From Chara braunii (lineage: Eukaryota > Streptophyta > Charophyceae > Charales > Characeae), in NCBI GenBank assembly GCA_003427395.1, contig BFEA01000262.1:1592545-1646076 (forward strand): 53,532 nucleotides of DNA, read 5' to 3'. The position numbers and the translations under genes are program-made. Position 1 is the first letter of the stretch; the number at the start of each line of letters is the position of its first letter. This document shows positions 1 through 10,763 of the stretch, piece after piece. Below the pieces are notes generated by a model. It had not been told where the DNA came from. It did not search any database and saw only the letters and a list, made by a program, of their open reading frames with translations.

Positions 1-419
1 AAGATTTTTCGACTCAGTGGATACGGACCTCTCTCTAGGTTCAATTTTTTGGGATAGATTGAGAGTCGGGATACCAAGAGTAAGGCAATGAAATCTTGGA
101 TGCCCTTCACAACACAGGAACTGCACGCAGCGGCATAACAAATGGCAAAAGAAAAATGCCTCGGGATTGATGGTTTGACCACAATTAACATAACCACAGT
201 CAGAGTATCAAACAGAAAACCCCAAGAAGCATCAAACATTTCTGACAAAATCCACGGTGCGGATTTGATATAACAAGCACTGGCTCCGAGTGCAACCTCA
301 TAAAAAACTACGGAGTTATTTCTATGTGCATGGGAGGCCTTTGCCCCCTTCCTTTGCCAAATTTTTAATAACTGTTTATCAACAGGTTGCTTACCAAAGG
401 GTTAGCTAAAAGGAGTGAT

Positions 420-859
420 TTCCCTCTTGTATAAAAAAAAAGGACAAAAGGGAGGTCCGGAACTACAGCCTGATCCTAGTGTTAAATGTGGCCTACAAGA
501 TCTTGGCTAAAGCCCTGGCGATCAGACTTGCCAACTATCTTCCAGGGTTAATAGGGAAAGAACAAGGGGCTTTGTAAAAGGAAGATATATATTTGACAAC
601 ATAACGACTATCATCCAGACCCCGGAGGTGATCGGAAAGGCAAAAAGGGAAGTGGTTGTTATTCTGTTGGATATGGAAAAGGCTTGGTTGGGCTTTCGTC
701 TTCACAGCTTTGGGTAAGATGGGATTTGGGAAGGGCTTTTGACTTGGGCAGAAACAATGTATACAGATGTCACTTCAACGGTATCAGTTAATGGAAAAAT
801 CTCAGCTGACTTCCCTCTGACCCATTCACTTAGACAGGGTTTACCCCTTGCCCCGCTAC
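420..859 (+). pseudogene. LINE family 1 reverse transcriptase, fingers/palm part
   Basis: The translated segments read RNYSLILVLNVAYKILAKAL, then GRYIFDNITT, then VVVILLDMEKA, then SLRQGLPLAPL. These are the standard L1-type RT blocks (RNYRPISLLN, GRxIxDN, DxxKAFD, RQGCPLSPLLF). Frameshifts occur near 575 and 690, and the palm aspartate block has lost its usual DxV ending. The frame breaks at 859, exactly where the TIR element is inserted. It resumes at 2290 with LFVMQLEL, so joining 859 to 2290 restores a continuous RT block. Confidence 0.85.
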
Positions 860-2281
860 CATACTTGCAAGCAGATGGACCGGACGAGCGTCTGGTCCGG
901 TCCGCTTTGCCGCGTGCGGCACCCTCCCCCCGGACCAGACGGACCCGGACCGGACCGGACGGGGGCGTTTTTTTTTTTTTTCCGTCCGGTAGCTGTCTCT
1001 TATACACATCTAGATGTGTATAAGAGACAGGCGTTGGACCGATCCTCCCTGTTGCCGTCTGCCCATAGAGAAGGAATACGTACTGAGGAAGCCCAAGGAA
1101 GATGCTTCATGCCGTTTTCTGATGACCCACCGGAGATTAAACTAGCACGTGGTTCGCATGCCTTGTGCCGTGAGGATTATGAAGGGATAGTCCATGCAAG
1201 TTTTTGCTTCCATACGTACGATGACAATCAGTACTGTACTCATGTACGGCATCCCGACATGTCAAGTCCAATTTGTAGACAGGGGCTGGAACGGCAGTGC
1301 CTCTATAATTGCGGTCGACGTGCCTCTGTGTTCCTAGCATGTACGAGCCACGTAGCCTGTGACATACGTCTGCGCCGTGCCATTCGATGCAGCAACTGTG
1401 ACTGCAAAAATTGGATGTGGTGCTTCCATAGCCCACACCCGAACCGGTCCTGTCTGGTCTGTAGGGGTGGCCACTTGCCATAGTTTGCAGCGAGGAAGCT
1501 GCGCCTTGTGTGGTTTGCATTTCGTCGTTTCGTGTCCTTTCCATTTTGGGTAATGTCGTGCAGTACGGCGTTGCTAGGATGGGTCCGTTTGGGGTTTCCG
1601 AAAGCAGAAAAAGGTTCCGGTCGCAGTGGTCCCTAAGACCGGTCATAGGGCAGGTTAGCTAGTCCAGGTCGTTCGAAAATCAGCATAAGGTGCCGTCCAC
1701 AGTTTCCCTTTTGAGGGGTGGCGTTTTTCCCCGTTTCAAAATAGGGGCGGACGATTTGGGCCTGGGGCGTTTCTGCTTTTGTTTTTTTTTTTCATTTTGA
1801 ACTGCATCTCCCTAGGAATATGGGAAGCATTCATCTGTTTACTGCTATGAAGTATTGAAAAACGAGAAGGGAGTGCCCTGCCTTGTTGGCAGGGCTTACT
1901 TAAAAAAAAGGCAAAAAAAGAGCTATCGAGATCTAGGGCCTCGCTCCACGACTCACCGAATGTGCAAAATGAGAATGAATAGTCCTGTAGAACATGGGTA
2001 GATACATCTCAAGTAGTTCAGAGGTTGAAATGGCATTTTGCCTTTATTTTTTTATTTTTATTTTTTTCGGAAGAAGAATCTCTTCTGTTTCTCACGTGAC
2101 TCCGCGTGAGAGGCGGGGGGAGCAATCTATGGGCCTCGTGCAAAATGAGAATCAATTTTCAGCTAGAACATGGAANGGGGCATAACTGGTCGTCGGGCGC
2201 ACACTCGTGCGCCACGCGGGTCCGGTCCGGCGGTCTGCCGCACGTGCGGAACCGCCCGGACGGCGTCCGCTTGCAAGTATG
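860..2281. mobile_element. 1.42-kb TIR DNA transposon with 8-bp target duplication (hAT-like signature)
   Basis: The ends are perfect 13-bp inverted repeats (CATACTTGCAAGC at 860-872, and its complement at 2269-2281). They are flanked by the direct 8-bp duplication CCCGCTAC (852-859 and 2282-2289). The target is the family-1 LINE RT, and removing the element plus one duplication restores the reading frame. An 8-bp duplication and ends starting CA fit hAT, but P and Merlin superfamilies also make 8-9-bp duplications. I see no transposase domain, so it is probably non-autonomous. The ends are rich in GGACCGGAC-type repeats. A 35-bp internal direct repeat lies at 1961-1996 and 2139-2174. A sequencing adapter at 993-1030 means the interior may be a chimera. 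There is a single N at 2176. Confidence 0.85.
993..1030. other. Nextera mate-pair junction adapter (assembly artefact)
   Basis: Positions 993-1011 read CTGTCTCTTATACACATCT and 1012-1030 are its exact reverse complement. This is the Tn5 mosaic end joined head to head, as in the circularisation junction of Nextera mate-pair libraries. It is not biological sequence. In translation it produces the tell-tale YTHLDVYKRQ string. Sequence on its two sides may come from points several kb apart. Confidence 0.97.
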
Positions 2282-2289
2282 CCCGCTAC

Positions 2290-3383
2290 TGTTCGTTATG
2301 CAGTTGGAACTTGGAAGTGTTTCTTCTCAATATTAGAATGATAGTATAGTAGGCCTGCACCTCCCCCCATATATTCATTGGAAGAGAGGGGCCATAGCCA
2401 ACGATCTGACTGCTGCATGTGACAATAAGGAGGAAAGTTCGGTAGAATTGAGGACTATCTTGAACGAATACTGCACATTCTATGAGGCCTCGATTAATTG
2501 GGACAAAACTGTTTATTTTATACCTGAGTTATTTTCACTTAACATGGACTGGGGTTTGAGAAAGGTTCCCGCCAATACCTCCGATAGCTTCTCAGATGTT
2601 CAAGTTTCACTAACAGAATGTTCCTCGATGACAGACAAGGTAATTGCCAGAATGAGGGGTTGGGTGCGAAACCACCAGTTATCTCTGTTTGGCAAGGCCA
2701 TGGTCCTCTCATCAGCCGCCTTTTCGACCTTATGGTTCCCTTTGACGGTTCACCTATTAGGGGACGAGGCATATAAGAAAATAAGACAAGCGGCGACCAT
2801 TTATCTATGGAAGCGAGTGGCTGCAGAAGATCAAAGCTTCATTGTCAAGGCCACGTGGGACCTGGTATGCTGCAAGAGAGATAGAGGGGGATTAGACATG
2901 TTGGACCCACGGCAACAGAATTTGGCTCTTCTTGCCAGATGGGCGGTTGCACCAATGTTTGGTGAAGCAGACAAGTTTTGGGTTTTATTAGCTGAGTACA
3001 TTTTTTGTAAGGAATGGTCCTTGACTAAAGGGGAACATGTATGGCTATGCCTTGTGATCAGTTCCTATTGCCAGAGAAGGGCAAAATCCAAATTGTGGCG
3101 CAATAGTATGACCGCCTGGAGCAAGGTCTGGCTGAAGCAAAGAGAGGAACCAAAACCCAGAAAGGAGATTCTGAATCACATTCTGTTTGAGAGCAGGTTT
3201 ATAGTTGAGCAAGGTATGGAACAGTTTATTGCCGATGGTTCGCCAGGCTCCTTTGGAAGAGCCTGGATAGAACATTGAGTGATCCAGATAAGGGATCTCT
3301 GGGATGATGTGTCTGCTGACTGGCTACCGGTTGAAAGGTTGAAAGCTGTGCTTCCCGGACTGCGTCAGGTCGAAAATAACTTT
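2290..3383 (+). pseudogene. LINE family 1 ORF2, RT C-terminal half and thumb
   Basis: The longest open stretch is 2448-3278 (276 aa). It contains EASINWDKTVYF, the serial motif RMRGWVRNHQLSLFGKAMVL and GGLDMLDPRQQNLALLARW, all typical of plant L1-type ORF2 downstream of the catalytic box. Just upstream, the catalytic (Y/F)ADD box is degraded to AND (about 2395-2405); the related copy at 44431-45590 still shows ADD. One TGA at 3276 interrupts a frame that otherwise continues as IRDLWDDVSADWLP to 3383. It is non-functional because of stops and the lost catalytic aspartate. Confidence 0.85.
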
Positions 3384-3479
3384 TGAAAGGATCAAAAGGG
3401 CAACTCCCACACATTGGGTGAAGACTCTGAAAGCGGATAAGGAACCTTGAATGGGAAGCTGGGTCCAAGACCCAGATAA

Positions 3480-3661
3480 GACCTCAATCACCCACTCTGA
3501 CATCCTAAATCATCCAAAATGATCCTCAATGATCCTAAATTTTCATCAATTGTCAATCATTAATGTATTTCCATTATAAGGGACGCTGGGCCCGGTTCCC
3601 AGCACGTGATGCTCCCCACGAATAGATTGGAGCAATTATTAAAAAAAAAAAAAAAAAAAAA
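3480..3661 (+). mobile_element. 182-bp short retroinsert with double-hairpin tail, poly(A) and 13-bp TSD
   Basis: The direct repeats AAGACCCAGATAA at 3467-3479 and 3662-3674 flank a 182-bp insert ending in about 21 A. The insert ends with hairpin 1 (GCTGGG 3585-3590 pairing with CCCAGC 3598-3603) and hairpin 2 (GCTCC 3611-3615 with GGAGC 3629-3633). Target duplication plus A-tail is the signature of target-primed reverse transcription. The LINE frame runs through if the insert and one duplication are removed. It is either a SINE or a severely 5'-truncated copy of a longer element that shares this tail. Confidence 0.85.
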
Positions 3662-4091
3662 AAGACCCAGATAATACGAATAGATTCTGAAAAATACTGG
3701 ACTCTGACCTCAGAGTGGGAATGAAAGTCCAAAATTGGTCACAACAGTCAGGTAGACAGCAGACGGCCCTGAGGTTGGAAGAAGGAGTGGTAGCATGTAC
3801 GGCAGACCTGAATGAAGTGAGGGCACACAAAGTGATAAAAGGGAAAGGTCCTGCGTGCCAACTACTAATGGGTCCGCAGGATAGATGGAGAGTGGAGCCC
3901 TGCCTGTATGGATGGGATTCGGCATTGTTATTGGAGGATGTCCCGATATGCCAATATAAACCCAGGATTGGCGCTATGATTCAACAAGGCAAAGTGAGGA
4001 ATAAACCTATCCTGGTGGCTAGAAGGAGAATGACTGGACAACCTGCAAATTACCACAGTGGGAGAACCAGAGCACTTACGCTCAGTCTGTT

Positions 4092-4586
4092 GTGGTCATC
4101 GATGATGATCAGGAGGGCACACTTAATTCTCAAATATCACTCTCCCCGCAACCTCCTTCTTTGGATTTGGAGTCGGAGCTAACCACTAAAAGACAAAGAC
4201 TGAAACATCGCATGGCCAAAGGACAAGGTCAACTTTCCCCCACGAAAATGGGAACAGCACTACTGCCAGTGAGAAACCAAGGAGGAATATGGGAGGTAGG
4301 TTTATCTGAACCTCAGGCAACAGCCTATGGAGAAGTATCATTACTAGGATCTGCTTCGCCCCCCCCCTCTCCTTCTTCCCAGGTGAAAGACGTCCTTAGT
4401 TACGCTAAGTCAAATTTCCCATCAGGAGGTAAGAAACTGTTATCGATATATGAGGGAGAAGGAAGATTAGCGGAAGGAGATGTGTTTCTAAAATATGATG
4501 CGTCTAAGAATACGGGTCTCAAATGGTTCAGTCAGGACACTCTGAGTGAGCTCCAACTCCTTAAAATAAAAGCTAATGAATTTTGA
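4092..4586 (+). pseudogene. LINE family 2 ORF1-like protein, partial
   Basis: A 164-aa open frame starts IDDDQEG and continues with a Ser/Pro-rich linker (SPQPPSLDLES) and basic stretches. The same frame extends upstream to at least 4060, so the ATG used here is probably not the true start. It lies about 150 bp ahead of the endonuclease ORF, where LINE ORF1 is expected. I see no RRM, zinc knuckle or clear coiled coil, so ORF1 identity rests on position. A role as nucleic-acid-binding protein of the LINE particle is inferred only. Confidence 0.45.
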
Positions 4587-4742
4587 TCCGAAACTGATGT
4601 CGGCACCCTGCTAATTATGATGCTTGCTCAGAAGACATTGATGACATGTGGGATATTGGATACTGGGCAATGGTTGAAACTCTGATTTATCCTTTGTCCT
4701 GTTATCCAAAACATAACTCACTGCTTATTGTATTAGTAGCAA

Positions 4743-5483
4743 ATGGATTCTAGAGTAATAGATGTCCTTTATAACAAAGATAAAGATTGGAAAATTCTTA
4801 GACGAAATGCGGACATCCACATCAGATCTTGGAATGTTAATGGACTAGCTTCGGCCAAGTCTCAAAAAAAGAATGTTATCTTTGACCAATTGAAAGGCAT
4901 AGGGGGAAGAGAGTGGTCGGATGTTATTTGCATGCAGGAAACTCGTCTCATGGATTCAGATCAACATAATTATTGTCATAAACAACTCTGGCCTTATACA
5001 GCCATCAGAGCCCATGCCCCCCGTCCTGGTAGTGTTGGAGTAGCTATCTGGATCCCTCCAGGATCCAAGCTATAACCGGTTTATTGGGATGTTGATAAAA
5101 CAGAAGGTAGATGGGCATATATCCTGGCAATGCTAGAACTGAAAATTATCGGCATTCTTTGTATATATGCTCCCAATGAAATTGGGGATCGTCAACGTTT
5201 TTTTTATTCTCTCCCACTCATTCTCCCTATAGGGATTCCGGTCATTATAGCAGGAAATTTTAATGCTGCCCCAGATAGATCTCTTGATAGATGGAATATT
5301 ACTAACCCTTGTCCAACTTATGTGGAGGCTGATGAGATTATGTTGACCAATTTAACCCACAACTTAAATCTCTTTGATTCATTTAGGCGTTTGAATCCAT
5401 TGAAGTATACGTACACATGCTTTCGAAGGAACCAAACCAAATCACTCACCAAGTCTCGTATAGACCTTATCCTTATCTCATAA
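4743..5483 (+). pseudogene. LINE family 2 ORF2 endonuclease domain (APE/DNase I-like)
   Basis: The exonuclease-endonuclease-phosphatase fold motifs appear in order: IRSWNVNGL (N-terminal strand with the metal-ligand Asn), CMQETRL (catalytic Glu), AGNFNAAPDRSLDR (normally GDFN; here Asp is Asn) and SRIDLILIS (terminal Asp, with the His block missing). Stops at 5073-5075 and 5481-5483 break the frame, but the conserved blocks are collinear. In an active LINE this domain nicks the target DNA to prime reverse transcription. The GDFN-to-GNFN change and the stops make this copy inactive. Confidence 0.88.
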
Positions 5484-6249
5484 GATTTGGAAGGTGCACT
5501 CCAGATGGCAGAAATCTTTCCACATAGTCCCCTTCCGGGTTTGGATCATGCCATGTGTGTAGCCATCCTCTCCTTTGGAAAGAAACCAGATCAAGGAAAA
5601 AGTTTCTATAAACTTAATACAGCTCATCTTAAGAATGACTCCTTTAGATCCTTTATCAAGGATGTATGATCATTCTGGAGAAATCAGAGGGACATTTTAG
5701 GAAATGAGGTACTCTGGTTCAATAATGGGTTACTTTTTTTAAGTCGTAAATGTAATGAATACTCGAAAGCATTGGTTTTGAAACGTCATTCTTTTGAAAC
5801 TAATATATATCAGCGTATTCACCAATTGCAACAATCAGAAGACGAGGGAAGAGACCTAGAAATGCAAAATGAAATAGCTACAGAAATTCAAGACATTGAA
5901 GGCCAATTACTTAAATATATGGAATATAGATGGCAAGGTATGAAGATCCGGGGTGGAATTCGCAATATTCATACGGAGGGAGCCATGGATGCAAGATTTT
6001 TCGCCATAGGCAAAGTGCGTACAGGTAGAACCTTAATAGAGACTCTAGCACATCCTCATTCTCTAAATGGACCACTAGAAGTATCAACAGCAGGTTGTAC
6101 TAAAATTGTTAGGGATTGCTTAAAGGATTTGTTCCTTTCGAAAAACAGAGATATTCCCCTGGATAAACGAACAAAGGAAATAGAAGAGCTTCTCATCCCT
6201 TTATCTAAGTCACTCTCTCACCATCAGAGAGAACAATTGGAGTTGCCCC

Positions 6250-7340
6250 TAACAAAAGATGAAATATGAACTGCCCTACTATTAATGGAAGAAGATAAGA
6301 CACCAGGGATTGATGGTCTTCCAAAAGAACTCTGGGAAGTCTTGTGGGAATTCATTTCCCAAGATCTCATGAATTTCTATCAGGCAGTATGAGAATCAGG
6401 TGATATGGGGGAGATAGTAGGGCAAGGGGTGCTGATTTTCTCTATAAGAAAGGTGATAAATATAACATTAGGAATTACAGACCTATCACTCTGCTCACTG
6501 TGGTGTATAAATTGATTTCAAAAACTCTTACGATTCGCCTGAATAAATACATTGCGGATATTATTCACCCCTTGCAAAATGGATTTATTCAAGGAAGGAA
6601 TATCCAAGATAATATTTTGCTCATAAATGAACTCATCAAGATATCTCGTCAGTCTAAGCATAATGCGGCTTTTATATTTATTGACTTCAAGAAAGCATAT
6701 GACCATGTGGATTGATTTTTCTTAGATAAATGTCTGGAGAAGTTCAACTTTGGACCATATTTTAGGAGATGGATTAATATTTTGCATAAGAATGCCACAA
6801 CAAGAGTTACGGTCAACGAAAATTTAGCACCCCCCATTGATCTTCAGAGATCTGTAAGGCGAAGTGACCCAATTGCTCCTCTTCTCTTTGTGATAATTAT
6901 GGAAGTCTTAGCAGCTAACATAAGACATCATAAAGACATCAGGCGTATCCAGGTCCTCCCCATTCCAGAGGAAGCCGTTCCAGTTTGTTCTCTCTTTACA
7001 AATGACCTCTCTCTGATGGTTGATGCTTCACACGAAAATTTAGAAGCCATCAAAAGACTAATGGATACATTCTGTAAACTCTCTGATATGAAGGTCAACT
7101 TGGGGAATAAAACATTAGGTTGGTGGATCCATCATCAAGGAGTAAGACCCCCGGAATCTTCCTGCATTAAGTGGGTACATCACAACGAACCAATCAGAGT
7201 GCTAGGAGTATCCCTTTCAGTCACAGGTAAACCCATCTCTACCAACGAAGGGATCCTACAACAGGCAAGGTTGAAACTTGAGTTGCGGAAGGATAAACAG
7301 ACATCCCTGTTTGGTAGAACCTTAATAATTAATAATGTCA
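6250..7340 (+). pseudogene. LINE family 2 ORF2 reverse transcriptase
   Basis: The blocks read PGIDGLPKEL, YRPITLLTVVYKLISKTL, GFIQGRNIQDNILL, AAFIFIDFKKAYDHVD, RSDPIAPLLFVIIMEVL and CSLFTNDLSLMV. The catalytic box is FTND (about 6994-7005) where the sister copy at 18077-21078 keeps FADD, so one catalytic aspartate is lost. In-frame TGA codons at 6267, 6390, 6713 and 7475 fall where tryptophan is expected. The next conserved block, WWIHHQGVRPPE (about 7121-7155), is shared with the minus-strand copy and marks the family. Confidence 0.9.
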
Positions 7341-8299
7341 TATTGGCCTCCACATGGTAGAGATCAACTTTTTGGGCTTTGGATAAAGATAATCTTAAAC
7401 TCTTCAAGAGACAGTTAGCGGCCTTCTTGTGGCGTGGGGATCACGAAAGATCCAATGTTATTAGCAGAGTGGTCTGATCGTCAATTATCCAACCTAAAGC
7501 AAAAAGGGGGCTTGGGATAATCGATCCCCATACTCAATCTATAGCCCTTTCTCTTTAGTGGATCAAACGTCTTATATTCAATCCCAACACCCCTTGGTCC
7601 TTCCTAGCTTTTGAACAGATCAAAAGGTTAGCTCCTCAGGTCCCTGATTACATAGATTCCCTAATGTGGTTGGAAAATCGCGCATGGTCTTTACCTAGAG
7701 GCGTTCAAGGGGACCTAAATTAGGAAGAGGCCTCAGATAGGAAGGCAATTAGGAAAGATCTTACGCGGGATCCATTTTGGATCATACTTATAAAGAATTG
7801 GAGAAAGATGTCTATCCCTGATAAAGTTTTCCCGTCAAGATGGGAAGAAGTTTGTCAGCAGCCTCTTTTCAACAATACTTTTATTAGGGACAATCAAGGG
7901 TGTGTTCTGCATTTTATAAAAGCTCCCTGGAAAAGTTGGATTAAAAGGGGAATAATAAGGATTAGAGATTTATGGAATCAAGAGATCAGAGACTGGAGGT
8001 CGGCTTCGGATCTACATGAACAACTTAGATAACGTCACTATCAGAATGTCATTCTAAATTCGATAATTGACATAATTCCACTGGAATGGATCAGAATCCT
8101 ACGGAAAGGTCCCAAACTTATTGAAAATGATTGGGTAGCATTTCATAATATTAAGGGCATAGTTGGTAATATAATTGTGATCCATAACCCGAATCAAATT
8201 CTTCTATCAATTTTCCATATTCAAGATGATGACATTATCTACCGGGATTAACTGGAGGAAATTAGTTGGAGCCCGTATGACCAAATTTTCAGGATTATA

Positions 8300-9330
8300 G
8301 TGTTGAAGATTGATGACAAATGGCTTGCCTTTAGACCAGACACTCCTATCTCTCATCTGCCTTTTGACCCCATTAGCTGGTGCTGGTCACTTCCTGAGAA
8401 ATGTAGTCAATCTCATCTAAGAAACCTACACACTCTCACAGTCAAAGCATCATATAGGATGCTCCGGCCTAGGTTTAACTTAAAAGACCGTATTGAAGAA
8501 AGATGGCATAAGAACCTTAATGTCAGTAAAGACGAGTTGAGAAAAATTAAATGGTTCCAAGCCTCTAAAACTAAACCAGCCAAAATTGCTTCTCTTCAAT
8601 GGCAAATTGCTCATAGATGTCTTCCCACGAATGATTGGATCATTGATAGGTCATCTCTTGAACAGAAGGGCATTGCCTCCCTATGGTGTAAGTTCTGTAA
8701 ATCAGTCTTTCCATCCAAGCTCATCCCTGAAACTATAGAGCATATTTTTCTCCAATGTCCGGGGTCAATCTGGCTTTGGAGATGGTGGGAATCAAATAAA
8801 TACTTCTCAACCCTAGCCTTGGGAATGGAAAACCCTCCTATTAGAATCATGCCATCCGGACCAAGGTGATGACTTCACAACCAACATGTTCATAATAGGT
8901 AGGAGAGCGATCATATGGGCGATTTGGACAAGAAGATGTACCTTTGAAATGAAGGGAGCACGACTGGACGGGCCAGAATTTACTGAAACTATCAAACAAC
9001 AAATTCAAAATGACTTAACTATCAAATGGGAACAAGTTAAAGAAAAAATTCAGCTTCTATCTAATCCAAAACAGATTTGGGTTCACATTAATCAATTTAA
9101 CAGAAGTTGGCTGGGAGGTGATCAGGGTGGGAGGCTGGGGAAAGTAATTTGGGAAGGGGGACACGTAAACACCCAGGAATCCTTTTAAAAAAAAATTTGT
9201 CTTGTCTTTAATGATTGGACTACCGTTGACTCCTCTATTCCTCTAAAGTCCATGGCTGAATTTCCTGATTTCTTCCCTCCCCCAAGTAATTGTATTGTGC
9301 CTCTTGCTTGGTTTGGATAGGTAGCTAGTA
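8300..9330 (+). pseudogene. LINE family 2 ORF2 C-terminus with zf-RVT zinc finger
   Basis: The 189-aa open segment at 8300-8869 carries YRMLRPRFNLKDRIEERW, then CKFCKS, and then ETIEHIFLQCPGSIWLWRWW, giving the C-x2-C...H-x4-C arrangement of the reverse-transcriptase zinc-binding domain. The segment at 8886-9188 follows with IIWAIWTRRCTFE and a Gln/Lys-rich helix. The frame then decays, but NDWTTVDSSIPL and FPDFFPPPSNCIVPLAWFG at 9210-9320 match the minus-strand copy. That places the real ORF2 end near 9330. Confidence 0.85.
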
Positions 9331-9575
9331 AAGTGCTTGGATTTCATGTTTATTTGGCGCCCATTAAGGATGAAGAGGTGCTATGCTAGTTGACTTCCCT
9401 CTGTTGAGCATGGATATCAGATGAATAGAGCATTGACCAGTGGATAATTGTTTAACATTGTAGATTTGGCTCATTATGTTCTAAGCTGGTTCCTACTGGT
9501 TACCCCCGGGTAGACTGTGAGGACCCCGACCTCAATCATCACATTGATAATATCAGCCTTGGGCACTGGGCCCTT

Positions 9576-9626
9576 TAAAAAAAAAATAAAAAAAAAAATA
9601 ATAATAATAATAATAAAAAAAAAATT
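9576..9626 (+). repeat. A-rich 3' tract of LINE family 2
   Basis: An A run interspersed with T, with several TAA units, follows the LINE 3' UTR directly. It marks the end of the 3' terminus. The preceding GGGCACTGGGCCC may be a remnant of the double-hairpin tail. Confidence 0.8.
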
Positions 9627-10236
9627 GTGGAAGGTCCTGAAAGAATTGCCATCGCAAAGACAAGCTTCAATCCAATGGCTGCAATCCTTTCAAATCACGC
9701 CCTCGGCAATGTGGCTAAACACTAAAAGAATGAACATCCCCTCGACCTGTACTCGCTGCAACTGGGGCTGGGAAAACGCAACCCATGTGTGGCTGCTCTG
9801 TCCGCTCTCAAACAGGATTTGGGAATGGTGGAAAGAATTCTGGAAAAATACATAGGTGGAGTCTCCATGGAACGACGATTTCATCCTGTTTGGTACATTC
9901 TCTAAAAAGACAGAGGCGGCGTTATGGAAAAAATTCAGCCCTTTGCTGCAGAGGAATCATTATGGAAACAAAACAATATGGGCCGAACGGAATGCGGAAG
10001 TGTTTAGGAATGAGGCATCAGATCAAAGCGGGCATCGGACTACCGTCTTCACCCAAATAGAACGTCCGGTCACTATCGTTGCATCTGGATGGAAAGTTGT
10101 GCCAAATGCGGCTCTAATGACCGGACGTTCTATTCGGGTGAAGACGGTAGCATTATTTGCGGATTGGAAAAGGAAGAGCTTCTATCGGTTTGGAAAGATA
10201 TGGAGTAGGGGTAACTTCGCTAGGATTACCTTTTGA
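9627..10236 (+). pseudogene. LINE family 3, ORF2 C-terminal fragment with zf-RVT finger
   Basis: The frame (9627-9855, then 9856-10236 after one stop) reads MNIPSTCTRCNWGWENATHV, WLLCPLSNRIWEWWKEFW and later TIWAERNAEVFRNEA. This is the C-x2-C...H-x4-C zinc finger and the W-x-ERN-x3-F motif found at the end of plant L1-type ORF2. It is a different family from the preceding LINE (CTRC/NATHVWLLC rather than CKFC/TIEHIFLQC) and begins right after that element's A-tail. The related copy at 48490-49045 shares the same tail organisation. Confidence 0.8.
10040..10150. repeat. Inverted repeat, 33-nt arms, 45-nt loop
   Basis: The left arm 10040-10072 and right arm 10118-10150 are reverse complements with a single mismatch (A/G at 10055). 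The arms lie inside the LINE family 3 ORF without closing the frame. The arm sequence begins CTACCGTCTTCACCC. It could be a small foldback element, a template-switch product or a snap-back assembly artefact. Confidence 0.85.
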
Positions 10237-10397
10237 AGGAAAGATGGAGATAACCCATTGGTTGAGGTAGAGCCTCCGGCAGGAACTATCCCTCTTGGGT
10301 GACGTTAGGTGGGTAGGGATAGGGTCGGTTTACACCCGATGGTTTGGTAGTTTTTTTTAAAAACAAAGACAGGAAGCTCAATGGCTGATTTCCGTCC

Positions 10398-10720
10398 AGC
10401 CTGAGGGAACCTTTGCACGCCTCCATTACCCTTTGGGAGGCCTACTCCCCATAGAAACTGTCTACCTGAGACTTTTCCTTAGCCGGAAACGACATAAGGT
10501 TAGAATTCTAGCTTCTCAAGAGTGGTATTTCACTGATGGCTCCAGTCTTTCCGGAAAAAGACCTACTAAGCCTTCCACCTAAGCTGCGCTGGAAAAGCCC
10601 AAACCCAATCCCAGGGAACAGTAAAGCTTCATAGGGNCTTTCTGTCCAGGTGCAGGTAGTCCGCATCTTCACAGACATGTCTATTTCACCGAGTCTCTCT
10701 CCGAGACAGCGCCCAGATCA

Positions 10721-10763
<43 letters not shown>

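Larger units (their letters stand above)
1..3950 (+). mobile_element. LINE family 1, decayed L1-type retroelement with two nested insertions
   Basis: A non-LTR retrotransposon ORF2 can be followed through the three frames. The order is: an N-terminal linker (about 60-200, with GIDGL just before the RT), reverse transcriptase motifs (420-859), a nested TIR element (860-2281), the remaining RT and thumb region (2290-3383), a short nested retroinsert (3480-3661), and in-frame continuation to about 3900. Stops and frameshifts are frequent, so the copy is dead. The 5' end lies outside the window, and the 3' limit is blurred where family 2 begins near 3950. Related copies lie at 25480-26362, 35140-35790 and 44431-45590. 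The boundaries are approximate. Confidence 0.8.
3950..9626 (+). mobile_element. LINE family 2, near full-length but inactivated
   Basis: In order there are an ORF1-like region (about 4020-4586), an intergenic stretch, and ORF2 with apurinic-type endonuclease (4743-5483), RT (about 6250-7340), a connection region, a zf-RVT-type zinc finger (about 8680-8770) and a C-terminal tail to about 9330. The 3' UTR ends in an A-rich tract with (TAA)n at 9576-9626. The same family occurs on the minus strand at 18077-21078, which confirms order and frame. The 5' boundary is uncertain because family-1 sequence runs up to about 3900-3950. Confidence 0.85.

Noticed and set aside
848-1483. 211-aa Cys-rich open frame inside the TIR element
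   Set aside because: It reads through the Nextera adapter (YTHLDVYKRQ), so the frame is artificial across 993-1030. The remainder has no recognisable domain.
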